Notes: generated from the letters alone by a model not told the origin. 36,654 bases of DNA from Verrucomicrobiia bacterium (GCA_026414705.1 JAOAIM010000010.1:1-36654); one strand, 5' to 3'; shown: positions 14,651 through 23,929, counted from the first letter of the stretch. Translations and numbers: made by a program.

Positions 14651-17600
14651 CTAATAGTAGAAGTTCAAACTCCAAGACTCTTGAAGCACACCTGTTCCCC
14701 CGGCAGCATCATCCAAAATGTATAGTTTCCACACGCCATTGGGGTCAGTGCCATAAAGATCATCCAGCTTGCCCGTGTACGGACCGGCTGGTGCCGGGAA
14801 AGGCATGGGGTCGTCAATGCCTTCATAGTTGCCGGGTCTGTAGTGCGACGTCTGGTGGGAAGGAATCGTACCCTGATATGGTGGAGAGCCATATCCATGC
14901 GATTCCGGGTGAAACACAAGGGTGGCGCTGATCGTTGCGTTTGTCCCGCCGGCATCCGACATGAGCATGATCTTAGTCCCCGACGGACTCACCAGCAGGA
15001 TGTCCAAGTCTTCGGGCCGACTGTGGCTCAACCGCTCAAGCCGCACTTCCACCCGAGCCAGATTGGTTGGCTGTCCGAACACCTCAATGGTTGCTGGATA
15101 CCGCGAAGCCGCCCCACTGGATGGAATGACGATCGGTTTCGGAACCACCCATAACAATGCCGGCCCGACCCACATTGTTTCCCCTGTTGCACTAGTCACG
15201 ACCACACCAAACCAGTTGGTGTGATCCCATGAATCCACATTTGTCAGAACCAATGTTGCATTTGTCTGGCCGGCCAACAGCATCCAGTCGTTGGCCCATG
15301 GATACAGCGCCCACCATTGATACCGCAACGGTTCAGCCGCCAACACCCACGGCCAAAACTCCGCATCCCGGGTTTCTTCCTCGATTTCGTCGTCCAAGAA
15401 CCAGCCCAGAAAACTCGTGCTCAAGCCATGCAACGTCAGGTCATACAGCACCGGTTGTTTGCTGGCGTCATCCCGGATCAGCGCCACACGGACCTCGATG
15501 TAACGCCCGTTCACGCCGCTGACCGGCACGTTGTTCGTCACCGGCGTAAAGGGCTCATTGGCCAAGGCCACCCTGTCATCCCTAGCACGCACCCAAGCCT
15601 CCACAGCGCACCCCGCGGGCAAATCGGCGCTCCAACTGACCCGGTCCCAAAACTCGTTTTCACGCCCACAGTCATGGATCACCATCCAGTACCCTTTCAA
15701 CGGCTGGAGGCTGGGGTTGACCACCCGGTTGTTCAACCCGGTCATGTCGCTGTAGTTGTAGGGCGCGGCCGCCACGTTGTAAGGCTCGGCGTGGAACGAG
15801 CCGTCGCCCAGGTCCACGACCAGGTCCACCTGTCCCACATAATTGGTCACAAGTACTCCTGCATTGGTTGTAACCACCATCGAACCGGCGTTCGGATCAA
15901 TCCGCATCACGTTGTGCGAATTCCGGTTGGCGGCCCAGACCTTCCCCGCCGCATCCACCGACACGCCCGTCGGGCCCTGGCCCAACTGCTGGAAGCGCTC
16001 CAGCGGGATGACCGCGTTCGTGGTTTCGCCCGGTTCAATCCAAGACAGTTTTACCCGCGCCTCACCCGTGAATTCGATATACTCGACCTTGAGCGACTGG
16101 GCCGTATTGGTGGAAAGATAATTGGTGAGGTACAACTCGACCGGATTCGGGCCCGGCTGCCCCCACCAATTGCTCGAGACCTCCTGCCCCTGCAGTGTCA
16201 GCCTCACAGCCGCGCCCGCATCGGCGCTGACGATCAGCACGTGCTCACCTTCGCGCCGGGGTTCCAGCACACCCATCCAGCGGACGCAGAAGTAATTGCT
16301 GGGCACGCTACTGCCGGGCGAACCGTGGCCCCAGTCAAAATTCAACGGGCCGTCCGTGCGCACCAAGGCGGGTGTGCCGCTGAAGTTGGTGTTGGCGAAG
16401 TATTCGCCCCGCAACCCCGCAAGCTGCATCGGCACGTTGCCGAGATGCGTGCCGTTGGTGTTCAAGTGCCCCACCGTGGTGCTGCCGCCGCCGTGCGCCA
16501 CCCAGACATGACCATTGGTGTCCACGGCCAACCCTTGTGATCCCGTCATTCCGTGCGGATGCAAAATAACCTCTCCCGTGGCGTTGGTTTCCGGCGTCCC
16601 GTTGGTGCGCCAGCGGAACACATGGCCGCCGGAGGTTTGCCAGATAAAGGGATGCAGCGGGTCAGCCGCGATGCCGTAGCCGGAATCAACCCCGTGCAAC
16701 ATCGTCAGATTGGTCCAATCCCGGCCACCCTGCGGCGGGTAGTTGGCTGGCGGCGGCGGCACCAGGCGCAGCAGGCCCGCGTTGCCCGGCGCCCCCCAAC
16801 CGGCCGACCACAGATTCCCCAATCGGTCAATCACCGCGCCATAACCGCCGGCTCGCGCATCAAAAGCGGAATTGGGCACCGGCAGGCCGAGCAGTCCATT
16901 TACCTTCACGTGGGTTTGACGCTCATTGCGCCCGCCCACCCAGATGTCATTGAACCGGTCCACCGCTATGGAGCGGGTGCCCGCCCCCGGCACGCGCACA
17001 TATTCGGTGATCGCCTCATCCTCGGCCGTCGAAACGCCGCCTTCTGAATCCACCCCGCCGGCGTTGTTCCAAGGCAAAATATCGGCCAGACCGCGCGAGG
17101 TGCGAATGAACCCGTCCCCATCCCGATCCACGCACGTGTTGTAGGTGGCGTTGCTCAAGGCCACATACTGCCCCTGCGGGTTGGGCACGTAATTGGTGCC
17201 GAGCTTCTCAAAACGACTCCCACCGATGATCAGGCCAATGCGCGTGATGGAACCGTAATTGGTGCCGCGGATCGTCCGGCTGTCCGCCCGATTGGCCACC
17301 CACACGTTGCCAAACAGGTCCACCGTCGTGCGTGAGGGTTGCGGCCCGGGCCCGCTGTCGCCGCTGTATGCCAGGCCCGCCGGCGTGCTCCGATACTCCC
17401 CCACCACCTGCCCGTTGGTCGTGTTGATCCGCGCCACCGTGCCCCGACCCGAACACGCCACGTTGATGAACGGAAATTGCGGCGGCAGGTTCGTCTTAAA
17501 TTGCAATCGCCCATCCTCATGGGTGGGGCTGCTGCCCTCCGCCTCCAACCCCGCCAGCACGCCCGGACTAAAATCCGCCACGCTGGTGAAAACTTTCGTG

Positions 17601-19204
17601 TAGGACTCCAAAATCCACGCCGTCGCGACCGCGTGAGCCGCATTGCGTTCGCAAGGCTGCACGTTCGTGGTGAGCGTCAACACGACCGTTTCGCTGCCCT
17701 CCAACACCGTGTCGTTGAGGGCAGCGACCGTGATTTCCCGCGCCGTCTCTCCCGGCGCAAATGTCACCAACACGTTGCTCGGCGTGGCCGTGACACCGTA
17801 GAGCGAATAATCCACGCCATTGCTCGCCGTGCCCGAAACCACGCAGCCCACGCTCAGCGGCTGCCGCATCAGCCCGCCCAGCCGCGTCACCACGAATCGC
17901 GCCGTGTTCGTGGACTGCTGCTCCACGGCCACCGAATCCGTCACGTAAAGGCTCACCAAGGGGAGCAGCCGATCGTCACTCGAATCGTTCGGGTCGGTGT
18001 GCGTCACCAGCCGCTCATACGCATCGGGCAAACCGCCCCCGTCGCTGTCGTTGGTGCGACCAACCACGTAGAAGGAGCGTTCCCCAAACTGGTTGGTGTA
18101 TTGATAGGTGCTGCAACTCGGCCCCCGCTCCAGCCAAAACCACTGCGCATTGGTCAGGTGGTTCGCCCCCAAATTCGTCGTCACGAAGAGGTCCCAATAC
18201 GCGCCCACCGGCCCGCCCTGCACGTCAAACTGCACCGTCCAGCCGGCGTTCGTTTGGAACAACGCCACAATGTTCGTCAGGTAAACCGGCACGTTGGTGA
18301 AACACTCGGCCGTGCCGCCCAAAATCCGCATCCGCCCAAATTCCTCCCCGCGGTCCGATTCCGCCCAAGCCCGTTTCGCCTCCGCTTCCGCAAACTCCGC
18401 CAGCCGGCGCTCCTCAGCCTCGCTCACCGGGCCCAAAGCGGCCCGTTCGCGCAGTGTGCTGTATTGCAGGCCGACCTCCAACGGCCCGGCAAACGTGTAC
18501 AGCTCGTCCAGCTCCCCTTCGGCCGCCTGCTTGCCGTCGGCGTTGCTGCCCCAGACCAGCCAAAGCACGCCGGGCGGAGCGGTCGCCACGCCCGCACCAT
18601 CCCCCACCGCTTGTCCGTCCACAAACAGGCGCGTCGCTTTTGGATCGTAGTTGATTGCCACCTGATGCCATTCACCGGCCCTCCAATCAATCGGCACTCG
18701 AATCAGCACCTCGTCGCCCTTGTCGCCCTGCCGCACCAGGGCCAACACCTCCCCCCGAGCGCACACTTCGAGTCGCCACAAGGACAAGGCCAACCCCTTC
18801 TCCGCTGCGAGCAGTTCCACCAGGCACACCCGTTCGCCCGGCCCCTGGCCAGCGGGCGCAGAAGACCAGTATGGCCTCAACCAAAACCGCAACGCGCCAG
18901 CCGCAGCGACATTCGTCTGCCCATTGACCGCCAGCCCGGCCACCACAAAAGGCGCCACCACGCCGGCGCGCTCCAACGCATAGCCCGACCACGATTCCAC
19001 CAACACGCCCACGCCGGGCAGAGTCAGCCGCGCCTCAGTGCTTCCGGCCCAAAAGAAATCATCCAGACGTTCCCGGTGCAGCACGGGCGTTAATTCCGGC
19101 AGCGGCAACCAGGGCTCGCGGGGACGCGCCATCGCCGCTTGGGAGAGGACGAACAAGGGCAGGATTACCCCGGCAATCGCACCGACAAACCCGGTCGGTT
19201 TCAT
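14651..19204 (-). CDS. Large exported mosaic protein: LamG-like, Calx-beta, propeller, PA14 and P domains
   Basis: The 1517-residue protein has a signal peptide (residues 1-26, cut near AMA-RP). A LamG/concanavalin-like domain (about 60-255) includes WHQVAINYD and RLFVDGQ. After a helical, Glu/Ala-rich stretch (260-290) and a linker come a Calx-beta domain (about 415-530) and NHL/SMP-30-like propeller blades (585-925) with repeated NVWVA, DIWVG and HVWVA strands. A PA14 domain starts with GLRGEYFANTNF (930-941) and runs to about 1060. One more propeller blade with KVWAANRNSHNVMRID follows at 1078-1103, so PA14 is inserted in the propeller. The C-terminus has a GVNGRYIE module (1230-1260), an Ig-like stretch and a proprotein-convertase P domain ending in ESWSLNFYY. 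It is probably surface-bound and glycan-binding. It is transcribed divergently from an XRE regulator. Confidence 0.85.
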   Translation of the reverse strand: MKPTGFVGAIAGVILPLFVLSQAAMARPREPWLPLPELTPVLHRERLDDFFWAGSTEARLTLPGVGVLVESWSGYALERAGVVAPFVVAGLAVNGQTNVAAAGALRFWLRPYWSSAPAGQGPGERVCLVELLAAEKGLALSLWRLEVCARGEVLALVRQGDKGDEVLIRVPIDWRAGEWHQVAINYDPKATRLFVDGQAVGDGAGVATAPPGVLWLVWGSNADGKQAAEGELDELYTFAGPLEVGLQYSTLRERAALGPVSEAEERRLAEFAEAEAKRAWAESDRGEEFGRMRILGGTAECFTNVPVYLTNIVALFQTNAGWTVQFDVQGGPVGAYWDLFVTTNLGANHLTNAQWFWLERGPSCSTYQYTNQFGERSFYVVGRTNDSDGGGLPDAYERLVTHTDPNDSSDDRLLPLVSLYVTDSVAVEQQSTNTARFVVTRLGGLMRQPLSVGCVVSGTASNGVDYSLYGVTATPSNVLVTFAPGETAREITVAALNDTVLEGSETVVLTLTTNVQPCERNAAHAVATAWILESYTKVFTSVADFSPGVLAGLEAEGSSPTHEDGRLQFKTNLPPQFPFINVACSGRGTVARINTTNGQVVGEYRSTPAGLAYSGDSGPGPQPSRTTVDLFGNVWVANRADSRTIRGTNYGSITRIGLIIGGSRFEKLGTNYVPNPQGQYVALSNATYNTCVDRDGDGFIRTSRGLADILPWNNAGGVDSEGGVSTAEDEAITEYVRVPGAGTRSIAVDRFNDIWVGGRNERQTHVKVNGLLGLPVPNSAFDARAGGYGAVIDRLGNLWSAGWGAPGNAGLLRLVPPPPANYPPQGGRDWTNLTMLHGVDSGYGIAADPLHPFIWQTSGGHVFRWRTNGTPETNATGEVILHPHGMTGSQGLAVDTNGHVWVAHGGGSTTVGHLNTNGTHLGNVPMQLAGLRGEYFANTNFSGTPALVRTDGPLNFDWGHGSPGSSVPSNYFCVRWMGVLEPRREGEHVLIVSADAGAAVRLTLQGQEVSSNWWGQPGPNPVELYLTNYLSTNTAQSLKVEYIEFTGEARVKLSWIEPGETTNAVIPLERFQQLGQGPTGVSVDAAGKVWAANRNSHNVMRIDPNAGSMVVTTNAGVLVTNYVGQVDLVVDLGDGSFHAEPYNVAAAPYNYSDMTGLNNRVVNPSLQPLKGYWMVIHDCGRENEFWDRVSWSADLPAGCAVEAWVRARDDRVALANEPFTPVTNNVPVSGVNGRYIEVRVALIRDDASKQPVLYDLTLHGLSTSFLGWFLDDEIEEETRDAEFWPWVLAAEPLRYQWWALYPWANDWMLLAGQTNATLVLTNVDSWDHTNWFGVVVTSATGETMWVGPALLWVVPKPIVIPSSGAASRYPATIEVFGQPTNLARVEVRLERLSHSRPEDLDILLVSPSGTKIMLMSDAGGTNATISATLVFHPESHGYGSPPYQGTIPSHQTSHYRPGNYEGIDDPMPFPAPAGPYTGKLDDLYGTDPNGVWKLYILDDAAGGTGVLQESWSLNFYY

Positions 19205-19256
19205 AAACCCTTGGCTTGGCAGCCGGCGCCCGCCCGTCGGCTTGACTGTGCTGCAA

Positions 19257-19284
19257 CTATTACAAATGCAATCTGCGGCTGCAA
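19257..19284 (-). promoter_or_regulatory. Promoter of the large exported protein in a divergent region
   Basis: The minus strand has TTGCAG (19279-19284), a 16-base spacer and TAATAG (19257-19262), giving a leader of about 45 bases. The 105-base divergent region also holds two direct GCTGCAA copies (about 19250 and 19278), one overlapping this -35. They are possible operator sites for the divergent XRE protein, but only seven bases long. Confidence 0.42.
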
Positions 19285-19309
19285 GTGAAATTTTGTGTAG
19301 CTAACCCGC

Positions 19310-19561
19310 GTGTTGTCCGAACGGGTGGACGCCGTGTGCGGCGAGGTCGCGCGCCTGCTGCGAGCGGAGCGCGAACGCCGCGGCATGTCCATGACCCTGC
19401 TGGCAGAGCGGTCAGGGATTTCGCAGCCCATGATCAGCCTCCTGGAATCCGGCGCACGCAAGCCCAGTCTTGAAACACTCGTGCGTCTTGCGCTTGCCCT
19501 TGAGGTGCCGCCGCACCGAATCCTTCAACGAGCCGTCCGCGCCGCCTCAAGAAAATCGTAG
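19310..19561 (+). CDS. XRE-family helix-turn-helix regulator
   Basis: This 83-residue protein is essentially one Cro/C1-type HTH domain (about residues 12-66). The core is MSMTLLAERSGISQPMISLLESG, with the turn at SGIS and the recognition helix at QPMISLLE, followed by KPSLETLVRLALAL. No effector or dimer domain is attached. The GTG at 19310 (GTG TTG TCC) is the start. A TAGCTA hexamer (19298-19303) ends six bases before it, so the mRNA may be leaderless. It is divergent from the large exported protein, which suggests control of that gene or autoregulation; direct evidence is lacking. Confidence 0.85.
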   Translation: MLSERVDAVCGEVARLLRAERERRGMSMTLLAERSGISQPMISLLESGARKPSLETLVRLALALEVPPHRILQRAVRAASRKS

Positions 19562-19948
19562 TCAACTTGACCTCGCCAAACGGATCGCCTGTCCCTCTCG
19601 TGCGGTGGCCGATCAACTCCCCGCATGTTTCACACGGCAACGAGCCGGCGCCCGTCCGTCGCTCCCGTGCCGCTTTCCAACCTGCGGGTTCGCCGACTTC
19701 CAGTTGGCAAACTCCGGACGCGGCCACAGTCGCAAGCAGATCGGCCATCCGCGATGCTCGATGCTGAACGCCCGCGCTGGAAGTTCAGCCTCCAAGGCCG
19801 GGCGATATATTCGCACGCAACACTCGGTTGCGGGAGGTTGCCCGGACAGACCGGACGCGCCGCTCATCCATTGTCACGGCACCCGGACCGGATTGCGTCC
19901 GGCTTCCCTCTTTTCCGCCGCCGGGCCGTGGCGCAAAATGTTTGCACA
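19562..19948. repeat. Intergenic region carrying a degenerate copy of the paired-hairpin repeat
   Basis: No gene is supported between the XRE stop and the dehydrogenase ATG. A hairpin GCCGACT-TCC-AGTTGGC lies at 19692-19708, with one G-T pair. TTTCCAACCTGCGGG just before it matches parts of the two hairpins at 190-229 in swapped order. The open frame that runs through it into the dehydrogenase gene has no homologous residues before 19949. Confidence 0.5.
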
Positions 19949-21385
19949 ATGTTCGAACCTCTCGGCGGTTGGATTGACGGGCGCTGGATCACCCGCACGC
20001 CGCATGGCACCTTCGACGTGCGCAATCCGGCCACCGGCGAGCGCCTGGCCACCCTGCCGGTCATGGCCGATGCCGAGACCGTCGCCGCCATCGAAGCCGC
20101 CGAACGGGCATGGCAAATCCCCGCGCCGCTCGAAGCGCGCCGCGCCTGGCTCGAAGGCATCCGAGACCGCCTCCTCGCCCACCGGGAAACCCTCGCCCGC
20201 ACGATCACGCTCGAAAACGGCAAACCGCTTCGCGAAGCGCGCGCCGAGGTCGAATACGCCGCGGGCTTCTTCGGCTTCTTCGCCACGCAACTGCACCGGC
20301 TCGAGCCGGAAACGTGGCCCGGCCCGCCGCCCGTGACCCAGTGGACGGTGCTGCATTCGCCCGCAGGCGTCGTGGGCCTGATCACGCCGTGGAACTTTCC
20401 GCTGGCGATGCTCGCCAAAAAATTCGCCGCCGCGCTCGCCGCCGGCTGCGCCGCCGTGATCAAACCCGCGCTGCCCACGCCGCTTTCGGCCATCGCGCTG
20501 GCGCGTCTGGCCGAACAAAGCGGCGTGCCGCCGGGCCGCGTCAACCTCCTGCTTGGCCCGCCCGAACCCATCGGCGCGGTGCTGTGCCGCCATCCCGCCG
20601 TGCGACTGATCAGCTTCACCGGCTCCACCGCCGTGGGCCGTCGGCTGCTGGCTGCGACCGCGCCCCACGTCAAACGCCTCGCGCTCGAACTGGGCGGCCA
20701 TGCGCCCTTTCTGGTGTTTGAGGACGCCGACCTGCCCGCCGCGCTGGACGCGCTCATCGCCAACAAATTTCGCGCCGGCGGCCAGACCTGCATCTGCACC
20801 AACCGCGTCTATGTCCATCAAAGCATCGCCGAACCGTTCCTTAACGCGCTAGCGCATCGAGTCGCGCAACTGCGCGTCGGCAACGGGCTTGACCCGCAAA
20901 CCGACATCGGCCCGCTCATCCACCGCGCCGCGTTTGACAAGGTCGCCGCGCACGTGCGCGACGCGCTGGAGCGCGGTGCGCAGCGGCTGGTCGGCCACGA
21001 CCCGCCCCGACCCGAACACGATTGGGGCGCGTTTTATCCGCCCACCGTGTTGAGCCGCGTGACCACCGACATGCTGGTGTGCCGCGAGGAAACCTTCGGG
21101 CCGGTCGTGCCGGTGGCCACCTTCGAGACCGAGGAGGATGCGATCGCCGCCGCCAACAACACGCCCTACGGTCTGGCCGCCTACTTTTTCACGCGCGACC
21201 CCGCGCGCGCCCGGCGCTGCATCGCGCGCTTGCGCTTCGGGCACATCGGTTGGAACACCGGCAGCGGGCCGCGACCTGAAACGCCCTTCGGCGGGATGAA
21301 GCAGTCCGGTTTCGGACGCGAGGGCGGCTGGCACGGTCTGCTGGAATTTTGCGAGCCGCAGGTGGTGGCTCGGGCACATGGGTGA
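19949..21385 (+). CDS. gabD: NAD(P)-dependent succinate-semialdehyde dehydrogenase-like aldehyde dehydrogenase
   Basis: The 478-residue protein is a full-length aldehyde dehydrogenase. It has PWNFP (147-151), the cofactor-binding FTGSTAVG (223-230), the general base Glu247 in LALELGG and the nucleophile Cys281 in GGQTCICTNR. EETFGPV and PFGGMKQSGFGREGG occur near the end. The second cysteine two residues after the nucleophile and the KFRAGGQTC context resemble E. coli GabD, which oxidises succinate semialdehyde to succinate in GABA breakdown. A related short-chain semialdehyde is also possible. The ATG at 19949 is chosen since similarity begins with a WIDGRW-type N-terminus. No GABA transaminase lies nearby and there is no clear Shine-Dalgarno. 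It is followed by convergent genes. Confidence 0.9.
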   Translation: MFEPLGGWIDGRWITRTPHGTFDVRNPATGERLATLPVMADAETVAAIEAAERAWQIPAPLEARRAWLEGIRDRLLAHRETLARTITLENGKPLREARAEVEYAAGFFGFFATQLHRLEPETWPGPPPVTQWTVLHSPAGVVGLITPWNFPLAMLAKKFAAALAAGCAAVIKPALPTPLSAIALARLAEQSGVPPGRVNLLLGPPEPIGAVLCRHPAVRLISFTGSTAVGRRLLAATAPHVKRLALELGGHAPFLVFEDADLPAALDALIANKFRAGGQTCICTNRVYVHQSIAEPFLNALAHRVAQLRVGNGLDPQTDIGPLIHRAAFDKVAAHVRDALERGAQRLVGHDPPRPEHDWGAFYPPTVLSRVTTDMLVCREETFGPVVPVATFETEEDAIAAANNTPYGLAAYFFTRDPARARRCIARLRFGHIGWNTGSGPRPETPFGGMKQSGFGREGGWHGLLEFCEPQVVARAHG

Positions 21386-21439
21386 CCGACCGCCCCGTTG
21401 CGCGCGGAACAAGCGCGCGTCGAGTCCCGCCGCCCGCTC

Positions 21440-22417
21440 TTACAGAATGCTCCTCGCCAGGTTGAAATACACCAGCAGCGTCACGATGTCCGCCAGTGCG
21501 AGGCTCAACGGCCCGGCCGCAACCTTCGGATCCAGCCGCAACCAGTGCAGCGTCCCGGGCACCACCACCCCGATCAAGCACGCGCAGACCATCGAAACGG
21601 CAATGCCCCCACCAATCACCAGCGCCGGCGCCGCTGCGCCACGCCACAGCCACGTCAACACGCCAACGGTCAGCCCGCACGTCCCGCCCAGCAGACACGC
21701 CGTTGCGAACTCCCGGCGCACCGCCCGCGCCAGCCACCGCGCATCCGGACGCCGCGCGCGCAACGCCTGAACCGTCACCGAAACCGATTGCGTGCTCACG
21801 CTCTCGCCCAGCCCCAGCACGAGCGTCAGGAAAAACGCCAGCACCAGACTGCCCGCCAGCGTGCTTTCGTGCAGCGAGGCCAGCACCGCGCAGGTCAGGC
21901 CCCCGACCATCGTCGCCGTGAGCCACGGCACCCGCAACCGGAACGCTCGCAGGGGCGAGGCCTCGCGGAGTTCAGCCACCCGCACGCCCAGGGTCTCGAA
22001 CAATTCGTCTGTCCGCTCCCGTTCGGTGAGGTCGAGCATCTCGTCGGTGAAGAGGCTCACGTTGACCACCCCTACCAGGCGCCCGTCGGCATCCACCACC
22101 GGAAACGCCAGAAACCGGTGCAGCAAAAACATTTCGCACGCCTCCAGCACCGACGCCGTCGCCGGAATGGCCACGACCCGACGTTCCATGATCTGCTCCA
22201 ACCGCGCCTCCAGCGGTGCCGTCAACAACCGTCGCACCGGCACCACGCCCACCAGCTTTTCGGCGCGATCGAGCACGTAGAAATAAACAATCTGCTGGCT
22301 CGCGCCCCGCTGACGAATGTGCGCCAGCGCCTCGCCCACCGTGAGCTGCTCCGGCAACGCCGTAAACTCACGACTCGCGTGCGCGCTGATCGGCTGGTTC
22401 AGATGCTCGGCTTGCAT
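21440..22417 (-). CDS. CBS-domain MgtE-type divalent cation transporter, short form
   Basis: The 325-residue protein has a CBS pair (about 18-70 and 72-130, with FLAFPVVDADGRLVGVVNV) and about five transmembrane helices from residue 165. These carry MgtE-like blocks: LGLGESVSTQS, IGVVVPGTLHWLRLDPKVAAGP and an Asp in the last helix (LALADIVTLLVYF). MgtE channels move Mg2+ across the inner membrane, and their cytoplasmic domains close the pore when Mg2+ is high. The N-terminal helical domain of classical MgtE (about 130 residues) is missing, and GESVSTQS replaces the usual GGNxGxQ, so ion choice and gating may differ. The start is ATG 22417, with promoter boxes ending six bases before it. Confidence 0.88.
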   Translation of the reverse strand: MQAEHLNQPISAHASREFTALPEQLTVGEALAHIRQRGASQQIVYFYVLDRAEKLVGVVPVRRLLTAPLEARLEQIMERRVVAIPATASVLEACEMFLLHRFLAFPVVDADGRLVGVVNVSLFTDEMLDLTERERTDELFETLGVRVAELREASPLRAFRLRVPWLTATMVGGLTCAVLASLHESTLAGSLVLAFFLTLVLGLGESVSTQSVSVTVQALRARRPDARWLARAVRREFATACLLGGTCGLTVGVLTWLWRGAAAPALVIGGGIAVSMVCACLIGVVVPGTLHWLRLDPKVAAGPLSLALADIVTLLVYFNLARSIL

Positions 22418-22423
22418 GACCGC

Positions 22424-22451
22424 AGGGTAAGCCGCACCCGCAAGCCCGCAA
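22424..22451 (-). promoter_or_regulatory. Promoter of the MgtE-type gene, apparently leaderless
   Basis: The minus strand carries TTGCGG (22446-22451), a 16-base spacer and TACCCT (22424-22429), then six bases (GCGGTC) and the ATG at 22417. No Shine-Dalgarno is present. Confidence 0.42.
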
Positions 22452-22642
22452 AATCAAACCCTCCGCCACCCCAAACGCTCCCCCATCCCCGCCGCCGGCC
22501 CGGGCGAGCAGCGCTGTCCAACCCCGGCGCAGAACAACGACCGGCTCATCGCGCGGAAAATCGGTCGGACCGGCCACAGGCTCCGCCGAATTCCCCGCAC
22601 GCGCCCGACACATTCAAGAGCCCGGTTGTGCCCGCCAGCGGT

Positions 22643-23890
22643 TCACAAACAAAACCATGGCAGCGCCGTCACGCGCTCGTGCAAACGCAACGGCGCCGAG
22701 CAGCGACACACCAGGTATCCATGCGGCGCTCGTTTCGGGTGCTCCTCCAGAAATGCCAGAAGATGGCGCGCCTCGGAAAGGTCGGGGCGCTCCGTCCATT
22801 TGACTTCGACCGGCGTAAGTTTCCCGGCTCGTTCCACGATGAAGTCCACCTCCGCGCCCGCTTTGGTGCGAAGGTAGTGCAGGCGGCCCTCACCCAGGTA
22901 TTGCAGCCGCTTCCACAACTCCGCGCCCACCCACTGCTCGAAAACCGGCCCGGGATTCGCCTCAACGCTCGCCTCGACCAACGGCAGCCCCGCCGCCGCG
23001 TGCCGCACGCCCACGTCGAAAAAGAAAAATCGGGGCGTCGAAAGCACACTTTTCCGCGCACTGCCCGAAAATGCCGTCACCCGAAAGCCCATGAACATGT
23101 CTTCAAGCAGTTGGTAATAGTTTTTTACCGTCGGGATGGTGATCCCGGCGTCTTTCGCGACCTTCGCGTAATTGAGCATCTGGCCCGCGTTGGTTGCGGC
23201 CAGTTCCAAAAACCGCCCGAACGTCGCCCAGTCTTTGATCAGCGCTTCCCGGCGCAGTTCCTCCTCCAAATACACGTCGCAATACGCACGCAACAGCTCG
23301 GCCCGATCTCCCGCCGCCGCCACGGCAATCCCGGGTAACTCGCCAAACGTCAACCGTTCCAACAGCGACGCGGCGGGAAACCGCTGCGCCGCCATGCCCT
23401 CCGCCTGCGGCAGTGACACCGGAGAAGCCTCGCTCTGCTCCGCCCGCAGCCACTCAGGAAACGGCCGCTCTGTCACCACCAACGGATAGAGATGATGCAG
23501 AAATGACCGGCCCGGCAAAAGATTCGCCCCCGTAACACGCAGCTTCCGGGCCGAGCTGCCACAGAGCACAAAACGCCACCGCTTCTTGTCGCCGTCGTAG
23601 AGATGCTGCACCGCGTCAAAAATCGCCGGCACGTTCTGCGCCTCGTCCACCACAACCACCGCGGGTGTTTTGCCCCTCGGCAAGCCGCGACACAGCGCGA
23701 TCAGCCGCTCCGGACTCCGCAAATACTCCGAGCGCTGGGCCGGATGCGAAAAATCCAGCCACACCGCCGCCTCCGGCAACAACCGCTTGAGCAACGTGGA
23801 CTTTCCCGTCTGCCGCGCTCCGAACACCAGATGCACGTAGGGCGAAGCAAACTTCCGCGCCCAGACCGGTTCGACCCAACGACCAAACAT
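22643..23890 (-). CDS. AAA-family ATPase with DUF4143 domain
   Basis: The 415-residue protein has an AAA_14 P-loop domain with Walker A GARQTGKST (24-32), Walker B AVVVVDEAQ and a sensor-like VLCGSSARKL. The DUF4143 region follows, ending in a PD-(D/E)XK-like strand pair: GAEVDFIVERAGKLTPVEVKW. The family is widespread in bacteria and archaea; its members are usually single autonomous genes and their biological role is unsettled. Nothing adjacent looks like a partner: PriA is upstream and co-directional, ending 95 bases before this start. The promoter is unusual in that it sits inside a perfect inverted repeat, and the ATG lies only a few bases downstream. AT-rich control DNA stands out here against GC-rich surroundings. 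Confidence 0.88.
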   Translation of the reverse strand: MFGRWVEPVWARKFASPYVHLVFGARQTGKSTLLKRLLPEAAVWLDFSHPAQRSEYLRSPERLIALCRGLPRGKTPAVVVVDEAQNVPAIFDAVQHLYDGDKKRWRFVLCGSSARKLRVTGANLLPGRSFLHHLYPLVVTERPFPEWLRAEQSEASPVSLPQAEGMAAQRFPAASLLERLTFGELPGIAVAAAGDRAELLRAYCDVYLEEELRREALIKDWATFGRFLELAATNAGQMLNYAKVAKDAGITIPTVKNYYQLLEDMFMGFRVTAFSGSARKSVLSTPRFFFFDVGVRHAAAGLPLVEASVEANPGPVFEQWVGAELWKRLQYLGEGRLHYLRTKAGAEVDFIVERAGKLTPVEVKWTERPDLSEARHLLAFLEEHPKRAPHGYLVCRCSAPLRLHERVTALPWFCL

Positions 23891-23896
23891 ACGGTG

Positions 23897-23929
23897 GACT
23901 TTATAAAAGTCGGAAGATTATAAAGTCAA
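23897..23929 (-). promoter_or_regulatory. Promoter embedded in a perfect 10-bp inverted repeat (candidate operator)
   Basis: The arms GACTTTATAA (23897-23906) and TTATAAAGTC (23918-23927) are perfect complements around an 11-base spacer. On the minus strand TTGACT (23924-23929) and TTATAA (23901-23906), 17 bases apart, form a strong sigma-70 promoter whose boxes overlap both arms. The -10 ends ten bases before the ATG at 23890, so the leader is about four bases. A bound repressor would block both boxes. Confidence 0.65.
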
